DNA of 64,000 nt, from the NCBI GenBank assembly GCA_900755035.1, contig CAAEEZ010000017.1:62001-126000 (forward strand). Reading direction: 5' to 3'. A model generated the notes under the pieces. The model saw only the letters and a list, made by a program, of their open reading frames with translations. It was not told the DNA's origin and ran no database searches. This DNA is from Clostridia bacterium (GTDB taxonomy: Bacteria; Bacillota; Clostridia; Christensenellales; CAAEEZ01). The first letter of the stretch is position 1. The number at the start of each line of letters is the position of its first letter. Below are positions 43,490 to 52,458 of the stretch, in pieces. Position numbers and translations under genes: made by a program.

Positions 43490-44656
43490 ATGGAAAAGTA
43501 TAAGAAAAATTCTATTATTTTTTCGCTACTTACGCTATTATTGCTTTCGTTTTACTTTTTTCCTAGAAGCTTTGCGTATGCTAGTAACTTTGATATCAAC
43601 AAGATAAATTCTAGTTGCAAAGCGTATTATCTAGTCGATTATGCTAGTGGTGAAATACTACTGAAAAATAATGAAAACGAAAGATTAAAGATAGCGAGTA
43701 TGGTAAAAATAATGTCCTCGTTATTAGTTTTAGAAGAAATACAAAACGGTAAGCTTAGTTTTGACGAAGAAATAACTATCAGCGAAAACGCCGCAAGTAT
43801 GGGTGGGTCTGAAATATTTTTAGACAAAGGCTCTAAGCACAAGGTAAGTGATTTACTTAAAAGCGTTTTAGTTGCCTCTGCAAACGATTCTACGGTTGCA
43901 CTTAGCGAAAGAGTTGCAGGAAGTGAACAAAATTTTGTAGTAAAAATGAATGAAAAGGCAAAAAAACTAGGTATGAACGATACTTTGTTTGAAAATGCAA
44001 CGGGACTACCTACTGAAAATCAATATTCTACGGCAAAAGACGTGTCTGTTATGTTTAGAGAACTATTAAAACATAAAGAAGTATATGATTTTGGTAAGAT
44101 TTGGACGGAAGATTATAGGCATCCAAGCGGTAGAGCAACCACTATGACGAATACGAACAAACTAATTAGGTATTATAACGGTTGCGATATGGGAAAAACG
44201 GGCTATACTAGCGAAGCAAAGCATTGCTTGTCGGCAACGGCAAATAGAAACGGAATGCGTATAGTTACGGTAGTTATTGGCGCTAATAGCAGTAAAGAAA
44301 GATTTTACGATGCGTCGTCCTTGCTTAATTATGCTTTTGAAAACTACGAGAACAAAGTGGTTGTAAATAAGGGTACTGTAATTGGCAAGGCTAACATTAA
44401 AGGTGGTAAACAAAAAACGATTGATTTGGTAGTAAACGACGATATTAGAATATTTGCTAAGAAAGGTGAAAAGCCAGAGTTCACTACTAAAATTTTGAAT
44501 ACTAATATTAAATCACCTATTAAAAAAGGCGACAAAGTTGCAAAACTAGAAGTAAGTAGTAAATACGGAAAAAGTTATTACGACTTAGTTACTAGTGCTA
44601 GTGTAGATAAAGCGTCTTATATAGACAGCATAGAAAATATATTTGTAAATTGGTAA
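43490..44656 (+). CDS. dacF: D-alanyl-D-alanine carboxypeptidase (DacF-like)
   Basis: A low-molecular-weight penicillin-binding protein that trims the terminal D-Ala of peptidoglycan peptides. The 388-residue precursor has a signal peptide (IIFSLLTLLLLSFYFFPRSFAYA). The active-site motifs are Ser70-M-V-Lys73, Ser130-Ala-Asn132 and Lys236-Thr-Gly238. After the transpeptidase-fold domain comes the C-terminal beta domain typical of PBP5/DacF (about 285-385). AAGGAG precedes the ATG. In Bacillus dacF stands before the spoIIA operon; here lysA follows directly. Confidence 0.93.
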   Translation: MEKYKKNSIIFSLLTLLLLSFYFFPRSFAYASNFDINKINSSCKAYYLVDYASGEILLKNNENERLKIASMVKIMSSLLVLEEIQNGKLSFDEEITISENAASMGGSEIFLDKGSKHKVSDLLKSVLVASANDSTVALSERVAGSEQNFVVKMNEKAKKLGMNDTLFENATGLPTENQYSTAKDVSVMFRELLKHKEVYDFGKIWTEDYRHPSGRATTMTNTNKLIRYYNGCDMGKTGYTSEAKHCLSATANRNGMRIVTVVIGANSSKERFYDASSLLNYAFENYENKVVVNKGTVIGKANIKGGKQKTIDLVVNDDIRIFAKKGEKPEFTTKILNTNIKSPIKKGDKVAKLEVSSKYGKSYYDLVTSASVDKASYIDSIENIFVNW

Positions 44657-44658
44657 AA

Positions 44659-44686
44659 AAGAAGGGCATTGCCTTTCTTTTTTTTT
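44659..44686 (+). terminator. Intrinsic terminator after dacF
   Basis: A 9-bp stem with one G-T pair (44659-44667 with 44671-44679) and a T-rich tail to 44686. Confidence 0.82.
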
Positions 44687-44875
44687 ATCATTAGGTAATT
44701 GCGTTTTATGATAAATGCGTCGGCTAGAAACGTATTTATATTGCGTTATTTGTTGTATTTAGTTTTAATTAGAAATTCTCGTTATTTAGCGTAGAGTAAT
44801 TGACTGAGTATTTTAGTTATTTTAATTGTTCTGTTTTATTTATTATAAGTATAAAAATATGTATATTAGTAATTA

Positions 44876-44904
44876 TTGACAATTTACGCCTCGTTTGTTA
44901 AAAT
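44876..44904 (+). promoter_or_regulatory. Promoter of lysA
   Basis: A perfect TTGACA at 44876-44881 and TAAAAT at 44899-44904, 17 bases apart. The segment between the dacF terminator and this promoter holds nothing recognisable; no lysine riboswitch was seen. Confidence 0.7.
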
Positions 44905-44922
44905 TACTTGATAGAGGTATTT

Positions 44923-46245
44923 ATGAATTATAGAGATACGTTACTAGTTAAAGACAATCACTTGCATATAGGTGGGTTTGATGCGGTAGAACTTGCTAAG
45001 ACCTATCATACGCCACTTTACGTTTTAGACGGCAATTACGTTGAAAGCGTTGCAAAAACGTTTGATAAAACGATAAAATCGGTATATCCAAATTCTATGG
45101 TATGCTATGCATCGAAGGCTTTATCGGTGGTTGCTTTGTACAAACTGATAGCAAAATGCAATCTAGGTATCGACGTTGTGTCGGGTGGCGAAATTTTTAC
45201 GGCAAAAACTGCTGGGTTTGATTTATCTAAGGCGTATTTTCACGGTAATAATAAATTAGTTAGCGAATTAAATCTTGCTATTGAAAACGGTGTTGGCGTA
45301 ATCGTGTGCGATAACGAAACCGAACTTGAAAGAATAGATAGTATTGCTAAGAAAAACGGGAAAGTGCAAAAGGTTATCGTTAGAATTAACCCGGGCGTAG
45401 AGGCTCATACGCATAGTTACGTTCAAACTGCTACTATCGACTCTAAGTTTGGTAGTTCTATAATAAACGGTGACGCTGAAAACCTAATGGCAAAAGCGTT
45501 AGAATATAAAAACGTAAAACTAATGGGAACGCATTGCCACATAGGTTCGCAAATTTTTGATAAGACGGCGTTTAGAATTGCAGTCGAAAAAGTGTGCGAG
45601 TTTGCCAAATCGTTTTCGGTTAAATACGACTTTACTTTTAGCATTATGAATTTTGGCGGTGGTTTTGGTGTGTACTACACGGACGAGGACGTAAAGTACA
45701 CCGTGGACGAATACGCCGATTACGTGAAAAACGTAGCAACCAAATTTAAGGAAGAAGTTGAAAAACTAGGGTTAGGCAATCCTATGCTAGTTATAGAGCC
45801 TGGAAGGGCAATAGTCGGCGAGGCTGGAATTACCTTGTACGAAGTTGGTAGCATTAAGGATATTAAGGGCGTAAGAAAATATCTTAACATCGACGGAGGT
45901 ATGTTTGATAACCCTCGTTATGCGTTGTACAATTCGAAATATAGTGCAGTCTTAGCCAACAAAGCAAATTTAGAGCCTACCGAAAAGGTGACGATTGCAG
46001 GTAAATGCTGTGAAAGCGGTGATATAATAATTAAGGATATAGATTTTCCTAAGGCTGAAATAGGCGATATAGTTGCCATATTTACTACGGGCGCATACAA
46101 TTACTCTATGAGTAGCAACTACAATAGCAACTTTGTTCCACCTATGATAATGACTTATAACGGAAACGTTGATTATATAGTAAAGCCACAAACCTACGAA
46201 GATATTATTAGAAATAACGTAGTACCGGAGTGGTTGGAGAAGTAA
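44923..46245 (+). CDS. lysA: Diaminopimelate decarboxylase
   Basis: LysA makes lysine from meso-diaminopimelate. The 440-residue enzyme is of the fold III PLP class: the cofactor lysine is Lys65 in CYASKALSV, and HCHIGSQIFD, NFGGGFGVYY and EPGRAIVGEAG follow in order, with the C-terminal CCESGDIII motif. The ATG at 44923 has AGAGG upstream. The TTG at 44908 is rejected because it is only four bases from the -10 box. Confidence 0.96.
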   Translation: MNYRDTLLVKDNHLHIGGFDAVELAKTYHTPLYVLDGNYVESVAKTFDKTIKSVYPNSMVCYASKALSVVALYKLIAKCNLGIDVVSGGEIFTAKTAGFDLSKAYFHGNNKLVSELNLAIENGVGVIVCDNETELERIDSIAKKNGKVQKVIVRINPGVEAHTHSYVQTATIDSKFGSSIINGDAENLMAKALEYKNVKLMGTHCHIGSQIFDKTAFRIAVEKVCEFAKSFSVKYDFTFSIMNFGGGFGVYYTDEDVKYTVDEYADYVKNVATKFKEEVEKLGLGNPMLVIEPGRAIVGEAGITLYEVGSIKDIKGVRKYLNIDGGMFDNPRYALYNSKYSAVLANKANLEPTEKVTIAGKCCESGDIIIKDIDFPKAEIGDIVAIFTTGAYNYSMSSNYNSNFVPPMIMTYNGNVDYIVKPQTYEDIIRNNVVPEWLEK

Positions 46246-46248
46246 ATT

Positions 46249-46953
46249 ATGTTAATTAGTATTATTGCGTCGAGTTATCCTCCGCAAACGAAATTTATTA
46301 TTATAGTATCGTATATTATTGCTGCAATGCTTGGTATCACTTTGCACGAAGTAGCACACGGATACGTAGCAAAATTAAACGGCGACGATACGGCAAAAAT
46401 GATGGGTAGGCTTACGCTAAACCCGATAAAACACTTTGATTTAGTGGGATTTTTGATGTTCGTAATAGTAGGTTTTGGTTGGGCAAAGCCCGTTCCTATA
46501 AACCCGATGAATTTCAAAAATTATAAAAGGGGCATAATAACTACGTCGCTTGCAGGTGTGTTTGCAAACCTAATTGCAGGTTTTGCATCGTTTGGTTTAA
46601 TGGCTGCAACGGTTGGCATAGCAAACGCAACAGGTATCAATTCCGAGGTTGGCGAAGTATTTTTCTATTTGTTCTTATATTTCTTTATGTATGGTTTTAT
46701 GATAAATATATCGCTAATTGCGTTTAACATCTTACCTGTTTATCCACTTGATGGATTTAACGTTTTGTCAATGGTTACAAAACCCGGCAATAGACTCGTA
46801 GAGTTTTTAAGAAGATACGGATATTTTATCTTACTTGGCTTATTACTACTTGGATCTATAATCCCAAGTTTTGATATAATCGGTATGTATTTCTCGGCGT
46901 TTGAAAACGCAATATTAAAGTTGTTCTCAAAAGCGTTTGGTGGTATAATATAG
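46249..46953 (+). CDS. Site-2 protease family membrane protein (M50, YwhC-like)
   Basis: A 234-residue integral membrane zinc protease of the short M50B group without a PDZ domain. The zinc site is HEVAH at residues 33-37 and the third ligand is Asp168 in NILPVYPLDGFN. There are about six membrane segments. The conserved LTLNPIKHFDLVGFLMFVIVGFGWAKPVPIN motif is clear in its parts. Its substrates are unknown. It follows lysA by three bases and overlaps scpA, an order common in Clostridia. Confidence 0.92.
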   Translation: MLISIIASSYPPQTKFIIIVSYIIAAMLGITLHEVAHGYVAKLNGDDTAKMMGRLTLNPIKHFDLVGFLMFVIVGFGWAKPVPINPMNFKNYKRGIITTSLAGVFANLIAGFASFGLMAATVGIANATGINSEVGEVFFYLFLYFFMYGFMINISLIAFNILPVYPLDGFNVLSMVTKPGNRLVEFLRRYGYFILLGLLLLGSIIPSFDIIGMYFSAFENAILKLFSKAFGGII

Positions 46954-47819
46954 TGGCTATGGAAGAAAATTTGCAAAACGAATTATCTAACGATACTACG
47001 TCTAAGCCTATGGCGGAGATTGTAGAGGACGAGATATTTAAGGATAAAAAATATCTAAGGTTCAAGTTGACACAGTTTGAAGGTCCGCTTGACCTTTTGT
47101 GTACCTTGGTAAAGGAAAACAAGGTGGAGATAGAAGATATTTTCATATCTGACATAACGTCGCAATACCTTGAAATCGTTGCTAATTCAGGCTCTCTTGA
47201 CGTTGAGTATTCTAGCGAATTTTTGATAATGGCTGCAACTCTTTTGGAGATTAAAAGCAAAAGATTACTTCCCGTTGTGACGGTGGACGAAAACGGTATG
47301 ACCGACGCCGACTACGACGAGCAAATGATTATTAGGCAAGTAAAAGAGTACCAAATATTTAAGGAAGCGAGCGAAAAACTTGCAGAAAAAGAGGCGCTAT
47401 ATCAGTTTACCAAAGAGCCCGTATACACCGAGGACGATTATAGGGTGTGCTTAACCGATTTTAATTTGGACAAGCTAGTAGATGCTTTTGCAAGAATTAT
47501 TTCACGTGCCGAGATAAAGGCGGAGGAAATAAAGCCTAGGACGATTGTTAAAGAGCGTTTTACCGTATCAAATCGTATTAGATATATAGCAAGAAGTATT
47601 TTTGAAATGAAAAAATTAAACTTTTTTGATTTGTACGACGACGACTATACGAAACTAGAAATTATAAATACGTTCTTAGCAATATTAGAACTATTGAAAA
47701 GGCAGTACATAACGGCAACGCAAGAAGGTGAATTTAGTAATATATATTTAGAATTGCGAGACGGCGTAGAAGCACCGCTTGATTTTGAGGAAGGAGAGGA
47801 AAAGGAAATTGGATATTAA
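46953..47819 (+). CDS. scpA: Segregation and condensation protein A
   Basis: ScpA is the kleisin that bridges the two SMC heads in the bacterial condensin complex. The 288-residue protein has a poorly conserved N-terminal extension of about 30 residues, then the SMC-neck-binding region FKLTQFEGPLDLLCTLVKENKVEIEDIFI (in parts), a central helical linker, and a C-terminal winged helix with FLAILELLKRQYITATQEGEF. The GTG at 46953 has GGTGG at good distance; an ATG two codons later is an alternative. Confidence 0.93.
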   Translation: MAMEENLQNELSNDTTSKPMAEIVEDEIFKDKKYLRFKLTQFEGPLDLLCTLVKENKVEIEDIFISDITSQYLEIVANSGSLDVEYSSEFLIMAATLLEIKSKRLLPVVTVDENGMTDADYDEQMIIRQVKEYQIFKEASEKLAEKEALYQFTKEPVYTEDDYRVCLTDFNLDKLVDAFARIISRAEIKAEEIKPRTIVKERFTVSNRIRYIARSIFEMKKLNFFDLYDDDYTKLEIINTFLAILELLKRQYITATQEGEFSNIYLELRDGVEAPLDFEEGEEKEIGY

Positions 47820-48567
47820 AGCAGTTATCGAGGCTATCATTTTTGCAAGTGGTACGCCAATTAAGAAAAAAGATATTATCGACAAGGTTTCTTCCTTAAC
47901 TTCTAAGGAATTTGACGAGTGCATAAAGCAGTTAAAGGAAAAGCACAATACTGATGCAGGCGTAGTGCTAATGCAAATGAACGACGGCTTTCAATTCGTT
48001 TCAAACGCTAAATTTGGCGAACAAGTTGCCGAAGTACTTACACCACTTAAAGAGAAAGCGTTATCCAAGTCGCTACTAGAAGTTTTGGCAATAGTTGCCT
48101 ATAAGCAACCCGTTACAAGACTTGATATCGAGGAAATAAGGGGCGTAAGTTCAGAGTATGCAATAAGTATGCTAGTAAAGTTTGAACTTATCGACGTAGT
48201 TGGCAGAAAGGACGTTGTTGGCAGACCGCTATTATACGCAACCACCGATGCGTTTTTAAGGAAATTCCAAATTGAGAACTTGTCTATGCTTCCCGACTAT
48301 AACGAGGTTATGGATAGACTACAACTTATCGAACAAGAATATCCAAGAGCAGGTAGTGATTTGTTCGTTAAGAAGGTAGTTTCGGGTGATGACGAACTAG
48401 ACAAAATGATTGACGAAGAGTTGCATAAAGGCGAAGAAAACGGCGAGCAGGCTACGGATGCTTCAAAGCAAAGCGAAGTTGCAGTTAGTTACGACGATGA
48501 CGATTTTGATTTTGAGGACGAAATTCCAGAGCATTTGAAAGGCGAAAAATTTGAAATTATAGAATAG
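47809..48567 (+). CDS. scpB: Segregation and condensation protein B
   Basis: ScpB dimers bind ScpA in the condensin complex. The 252-residue protein holds two winged-helix domains with VIEAIIFASGTPIKKKDI at the start, the LLEVLAIVAYKQPVTRLDIEEIRGVSS motif in parts and VVGRKDVVGRPLLYATT. The C-terminal tail is highly acidic. The likely start is the TTG at 47809 inside the end of scpA, preceded by a purine-rich AGGAGAGG site. The track of open frame further upstream (47779) reads the scpA tail in another frame and is not family-like. Confidence 0.93.
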   Translation: MDIKAVIEAIIFASGTPIKKKDIIDKVSSLTSKEFDECIKQLKEKHNTDAGVVLMQMNDGFQFVSNAKFGEQVAEVLTPLKEKALSKSLLEVLAIVAYKQPVTRLDIEEIRGVSSEYAISMLVKFELIDVVGRKDVVGRPLLYATTDAFLRKFQIENLSMLPDYNEVMDRLQLIEQEYPRAGSDLFVKKVVSGDDELDKMIDEELHKGEENGEQATDASKQSEVAVSYDDDDFDFEDEIPEHLKGEKFEIIE

Positions 48568-48595
48568 TTTTATATAATCGTACAATACTAAAATG

Positions 48596-48619
48596 GACCA
48601 CGAGAAGTGGTCTTTTTTT
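48596..48619 (+). terminator. Intrinsic terminator after scpB
   Basis: A perfect 6-bp stem (48596-48601 with 48607-48612), 5-base loop and seven T. Confidence 0.8.
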
Positions 48620-48733
48620 ATAAATAATTATTATTTTCTATTTTTATTATTAAATTTATAGATTTGTATAGTACTTTTACGTTTTGCAAATATTTTCAAT
48701 AAAAATATGCAAACTATATTAAGAGGTGAAAAT

Positions 48734-49567
48734 TTGAAAAAAGGCAAAATATTTATTATGGGAATAATTACTATGTTGTTAGCAACTTGTACGCTAACGG
48801 GCGAAAAAACGGCAAGCGCAAAAGCGGTAAGTAGTTATATCGTGATTGAACAATCTACTTGCAAAGTTATGAAAGGGGCGAATATCCACGTTAGGTTGCC
48901 TATGGCGTCTACTACTAAAATTATGACGGCGTATACGGTGATAAAAAATGAAAAAAATTTAGATAGACGTGTGAAAATTCCAAAAGAAGCAGTTGGAATA
49001 GAAGGCTCGTCCATATATTTGAAAGAGGGGGAAGAACTGACCGTTAGAGAACTACTTTACGGACTAATGATGCGAAGCGGAAACGACAGCGCAGTTGCCT
49101 TGGCGATAGCAACGGGTGGCTCGGTTGAGCAATTCGTTAAACAAATGAACTACGAAAGTAAAGTACTTGGATTAAAAAATACTAATTTTACTAATCCGCA
49201 CGGACTTCACGACGATAACCATTATACTACGGCGTACGACCTTGCAGTTATCACTGCCGAAGCCTACAAATATAAGGATTTTTGTGATATTGTTTCGTGC
49301 AAAAACAAAACGATAGGCGGAGAAAATAGCGAAAAAAGATACCTTGTAAATAAAAATAAAATTTTATCGATGTACGAAGGGGCAAATGGCGTAAAAACGG
49401 GTTATACCAAGCGTGCAGGAAGGTGTCTTGTAACAGGCGCTGAAAAAAACGGTGTGCAAATGATAGCAGTTACCTTAAATATACCCGATACCTACGGACA
49501 ATGTATCTATTTAATGGATTATGGATTTAGGCATTGGGAACTTGTAAAAAACGAGAAAACGGAATAA
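48734..49567 (+). CDS. D-alanyl-D-alanine carboxypeptidase (DacB-like)
   Basis: A second low-molecular-weight penicillin-binding protein. The start is the TTG at 48734, supported by AAGAGGTG; the ATG at 48707 lacks a ribosome binding site. The 277-residue precursor has a signal peptide (residues about 1-28) and the three motifs Ser59-T-T-Lys62, Ser115-Gly-Asn117 and Lys221-Thr-Gly223. It ends soon after the catalytic domain, without the C-terminal beta domain seen in dacF. Its position after scpB and before rluB is that of the sporulation-specific dacB in Bacillus, so a role in spore cortex structure is plausible. Confidence 0.9.
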   Translation: MKKGKIFIMGIITMLLATCTLTGEKTASAKAVSSYIVIEQSTCKVMKGANIHVRLPMASTTKIMTAYTVIKNEKNLDRRVKIPKEAVGIEGSSIYLKEGEELTVRELLYGLMMRSGNDSAVALAIATGGSVEQFVKQMNYESKVLGLKNTNFTNPHGLHDDNHYTTAYDLAVITAEAYKYKDFCDIVSCKNKTIGGENSEKRYLVNKNKILSMYEGANGVKTGYTKRAGRCLVTGAEKNGVQMIAVTLNIPDTYGQCIYLMDYGFRHWELVKNEKTE

Positions 49568-49691
49568 AACGAACGATAATTGAAATGTTATGTTTAGTGA
49601 AAAACTAAATATTATTGTGAACGCTAATATGGTGCTTTAATTTGTATTTATATATTATATAGTTATTTATAACATTAGATTTGCCGTTTGC

Positions 49692-49720
49692 TTGACATTA
49701 GTCGTGTTTTTTTGCATAAT
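49692..49720 (+). promoter_or_regulatory. Promoter of rluB
   Basis: A perfect TTGACA at 49692-49697 and CATAAT at 49715-49720, 17 bases apart. Confidence 0.72.
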
Positions 49721-49736
49721 AAATCTAAGGTGTAAT

Positions 49737-50444
49737 ATGAGAATAAATAGATTTATTGCTTCGTCCGGTATTTCGTCAAGACGTGGCGCAGAAGAACTAG
49801 TAAGACAAGGCAAAATAAAAGTTAATAACAAAGTCGTTACAGACTTATCTACCGATATCAACGTTGATAACGATACTGTAACGTACGAGGGTAAAAAATT
49901 AAAAGCAACGCAAAACTTTACCTACGTTATGTTTTACAAGCCAAAGGGTTGCGTAACTACGGCAAGCGACGAAAAGGGCAGGAAAACGATATACGACTAT
50001 ATCGATATTACCGATAAAAGATTGTTCCCCGTTGGTAGACTTGACTACGACTCGGAGGGGCTACTACTTTTAACTAACGACGGCGATATGGCGTTTAAGT
50101 TAACGCATCCTAGTAACGAAGTGCCTAAAACCTATCTTGTAAAAGTGGAAGGAGAGGTTAAAGAGGCAGATCTTGCTAGGCTACGTAACGGTGTAGAATT
50201 AGACGGCGAAAAAACTAAAAGGTGTAAGATTAAGTTAAGGGAATTTCAAAATGGAATATCCAGCTTTGATATGACGATTTACGAAGGTAAAAATAGGCAA
50301 ATACGTCGTATGTTCGAAACGATTGACAAAGAGGTTATTTTCCTTAAACGTATTGCTATTGGCGAAGTTAGGTTAGGTGGTCTTACAAGAGGTAAAACCC
50401 GTTTTCTAAACCAAAAAGAGATAGATTTTCTTAAAAAAATTTGA
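49737..50444 (+). CDS. rluB: 23S rRNA pseudouridine synthase RluB-type
   Basis: A 235-residue enzyme of the RsuA family that isomerises uridine in rRNA (position 2605 of 23S for RluB). An S4 RNA-binding domain (MRINRFIASSGISSRRGAEELVRQGKIKV in parts) is followed by the catalytic domain with the aspartate in VGRLDYDSEGLLLLTNDG, and the GKNRQIRRMFETI motif. The ATG at 49737 has AAGGTG upstream; the frame from 49692 starts inside the -35 box. Choice between RluB and RsuA rests on family pattern and context. Confidence 0.92.
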   Translation: MRINRFIASSGISSRRGAEELVRQGKIKVNNKVVTDLSTDINVDNDTVTYEGKKLKATQNFTYVMFYKPKGCVTTASDEKGRKTIYDYIDITDKRLFPVGRLDYDSEGLLLLTNDGDMAFKLTHPSNEVPKTYLVKVEGEVKEADLARLRNGVELDGEKTKRCKIKLREFQNGISSFDMTIYEGKNRQIRRMFETIDKEVIFLKRIAIGEVRLGGLTRGKTRFLNQKEIDFLKKI

Positions 50445-50467
50445 GCGTTTTTACGCTCCTTTTTTTT
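50443..50467 (+). terminator. Intrinsic terminator after rluB
   Basis: A perfect 6-bp stem (50443-50448 with 50453-50458), four-T loop and an eight-T tail. The stem includes the last two bases of the rluB stop codon. Confidence 0.85.
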
Positions 50468-50580
50468 ATATAAATGCAAGTAAAAATAGCGTCTACTTTA
50501 CTATTTAATGAAAAATAGAGTAGTTTATATCGTGGTTAAGTTTATTTTTATGAAATTGACTAAATTTTAACGAATTACTC

Positions 50581-50609
50581 TTGCAAATAGTTCTTTTTTC
50601 GGGTATAAT
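50581..50609 (+). promoter_or_regulatory. Promoter of the sodium-pump decarboxylase operon
   Basis: TTGCAA at 50581-50586 and TATAAT at 50604-50609, 17 bases apart. Confidence 0.72.
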
Positions 50610-50648
50610 TATGATGTCAAAATTTTGAAATTTTTTAGGAGGATTTTA

Positions 50649-52058
50649 ATGAATAGGCTAGAAGTTATTGACGCAAATTCAAAGAAAATGCTTGATTCGT
50701 CAAAAGAAATTCGCAAGTTTATTTCGTCGCTAGTTGACGAAAATTCTTTTGTGGAAACCGACGTTTTTATGGCGGGTGCAAACTATATTGACGGCGTTGA
50801 AGCATTAGGTGAAGGCGTCGTTACAGGCTACGCTTATATTACGGGAAATCCCGTATGTATTATTGCCCAAAACCACGAAGTTTTGAAAGGCAGTATGAGT
50901 GTATGCCATGCAACCAAAATTGCAAAAACTTTGGATAGGGCACTTTCTACAAGTACGCCCGTTATTTCGATTATCAATTCGAATGGTGCAAGACTAGGCG
51001 AAGGCATTGCAGTGCTTGAAGGTTATTCGAAGATAATTAGAAAGGTGAACGAACTAAAAGGCGTCGTTCCTCACGTAGCGATAGTAAAAGGCGCATGCGT
51101 AGGTCTTATGTCGGCGTACGTAAATGCTTGCGACTACGTATATCTAAGCCAAAAGGACGGCTTTATATCTTTAAGCGCACCTCAAGTAGTTATTGCTAAA
51201 TCTGGAAAACCGGCTGAGGCAAACCAAGTACTTGGCGAAGCGGTTGCTAAAAACAGCACGGCAGTTACCTTTACTTTCAAAACGGACAAGGACGTTTGCA
51301 ACGAGATTTACAAGTTGTTCGACCTAATTATCCCAACCGAAAGCGTAGAGCAAGTGGACGACCCTAATAGACTAAGCCTAAAACTAAATAAAAATGTTAC
51401 TAAGGATGAATTATTAAAGGCGCTACTTGACGAAGGCAAATACGTGGAGTTATTCGCTTCGTACGCAACCGAAGTCGTAACCGTTATCGGCAAAGTAAAC
51501 GGCATAACCTCCGGCGTACTTCTAACCGATTCTACTAAAAACGACGGATTTATATCAAAAGACGGTTTGGAAAAAATCAACGAATTTATTTTCAAATTAG
51601 ACGTAGCGTCTATCCCACTAATCACGCTAGTGGATTCTAAGGGCGTTAAATCTACGCTTGAAGACGAGCAAAAGGGTATTAGCATACTTGCTAGCGACGT
51701 TATGACAAACGTAGCGTTATCAAATATACCTAAAATTGCAGTAGTCGTAAAAGACGCCGTTGGTTTTAGTTATTCGGCTTTATGTTCAAAATCGCTTGGT
51801 TTTGACTATACTTTGGCATTTGTAGATAGTTATATCAGTCCTCTTAATGCAGATACGGCAATCGAACTAGTAGCGACTGCTGAAATTAAAGATGCTAAAG
51901 ACCCTGTTAAAGCAAGAGAACAACTTCAAAAAGCATACGTTGAGGACGCTGGAAATCCTTACGTTACTGCAAAACAAGGCTTTATTGATAATATTATCGA
52001 GCCAGCAGTTTTAAGACCTTACGTTATCAGTATACTTGATATGTTAATGGGTTATTAA
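50649..52058 (+). CDS. Divergent acyl-CoA carboxyltransferase (MmdA/PccB-like)
   Basis: The 469-residue protein has the two crotonase-like halves of the carboxyltransferase family found in methylmalonyl-CoA decarboxylase alpha and propionyl-CoA carboxylase beta subunits. The N-half keeps SNGARLGEGIAVLEGYSKI in place of the usual DSGGARIQEG, and GACVGLMSAY in place of GPCAGGAVYSP. The C-half has LVDSKGVKSTLEDEQKGI and DAVGFSYSALCSKSLGFD, where most members have D-x-P-G-F and a Gly-Gly oxyanion pair. The conserved N-terminal GG-rich start is missing. The fold is clear, but catalytic glycines are lost, so CoA-carboxyl transfer may be altered. AGGAGG precedes the ATG at 50649. It leads the operon with the pump subunits. 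Confidence 0.85.
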   Translation: MNRLEVIDANSKKMLDSSKEIRKFISSLVDENSFVETDVFMAGANYIDGVEALGEGVVTGYAYITGNPVCIIAQNHEVLKGSMSVCHATKIAKTLDRALSTSTPVISIINSNGARLGEGIAVLEGYSKIIRKVNELKGVVPHVAIVKGACVGLMSAYVNACDYVYLSQKDGFISLSAPQVVIAKSGKPAEANQVLGEAVAKNSTAVTFTFKTDKDVCNEIYKLFDLIIPTESVEQVDDPNRLSLKLNKNVTKDELLKALLDEGKYVELFASYATEVVTVIGKVNGITSGVLLTDSTKNDGFISKDGLEKINEFIFKLDVASIPLITLVDSKGVKSTLEDEQKGISILASDVMTNVALSNIPKIAVVVKDAVGFSYSALCSKSLGFDYTLAFVDSYISPLNADTAIELVATAEIKDAKDPVKAREQLQKAYVEDAGNPYVTAKQGFIDNIIEPAVLRPYVISILDMLMGY

Positions 52059-52068
52059 GAGGTAGATA

Positions 52069-52443
52069 ATGAACGTATTAAATACTTTATTAGCGTCTGC
52101 TCCTAAAGACTTTGATATCGTTGACGGTTTGATTGTTACGGCAATAGGTATTATGATGGTTTTCGTAATACTGATATTGATTATCTTATCTATAAATCTA
52201 ATGAATTTAATATTAGATAAAGTAGCGCCAAAAATCAAACTACCAAAATTAAAGAAAAAGAAGCAAGACGAAAAGGTGGAAAGCACGCCTGTTACCGCTC
52301 CCGTCGTTGAAACCGTAGAGGTGGACGACAAAAAGGTAGTAGCAGCAATTACCGCCGCTGTGATGCAAATGCTAGAAGAAGAGAATGACGGTAGAAAACC
52401 TCAAATCTCGTTTAGAATTAGTTCTATAAGAAAATACAAATAA
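52069..52443 (+). CDS. Sodium pump decarboxylase gamma subunit (OadG family)
   Basis: A 124-residue protein with one N-terminal membrane helix (LIVTAIGIMMVFVILILIILSINLM in parts) followed by a Lys-rich stretch and an acidic, Ala- and Val-rich C-terminal part ending in RPQISFRISSIRKYK-like sequence. This matches OadG/MmdD subunits that hold the membrane and soluble parts of the pump together. AGAGG precedes the ATG, ten bases after the previous gene. Confidence 0.85.
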   Translation: MNVLNTLLASAPKDFDIVDGLIVTAIGIMMVFVILILIILSINLMNLILDKVAPKIKLPKLKKKKQDEKVESTPVTAPVVETVEVDDKKVVAAITAAVMQMLEEENDGRKPQISFRISSIRKYK

Positions 52444-52458
52444 TGAAGGAGATATATT

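Noticed and set aside
44687..44875. Lysine riboswitch before lysA
   Set aside because: The gap is too A+T-rich and short, with none of the conserved L-box helices.
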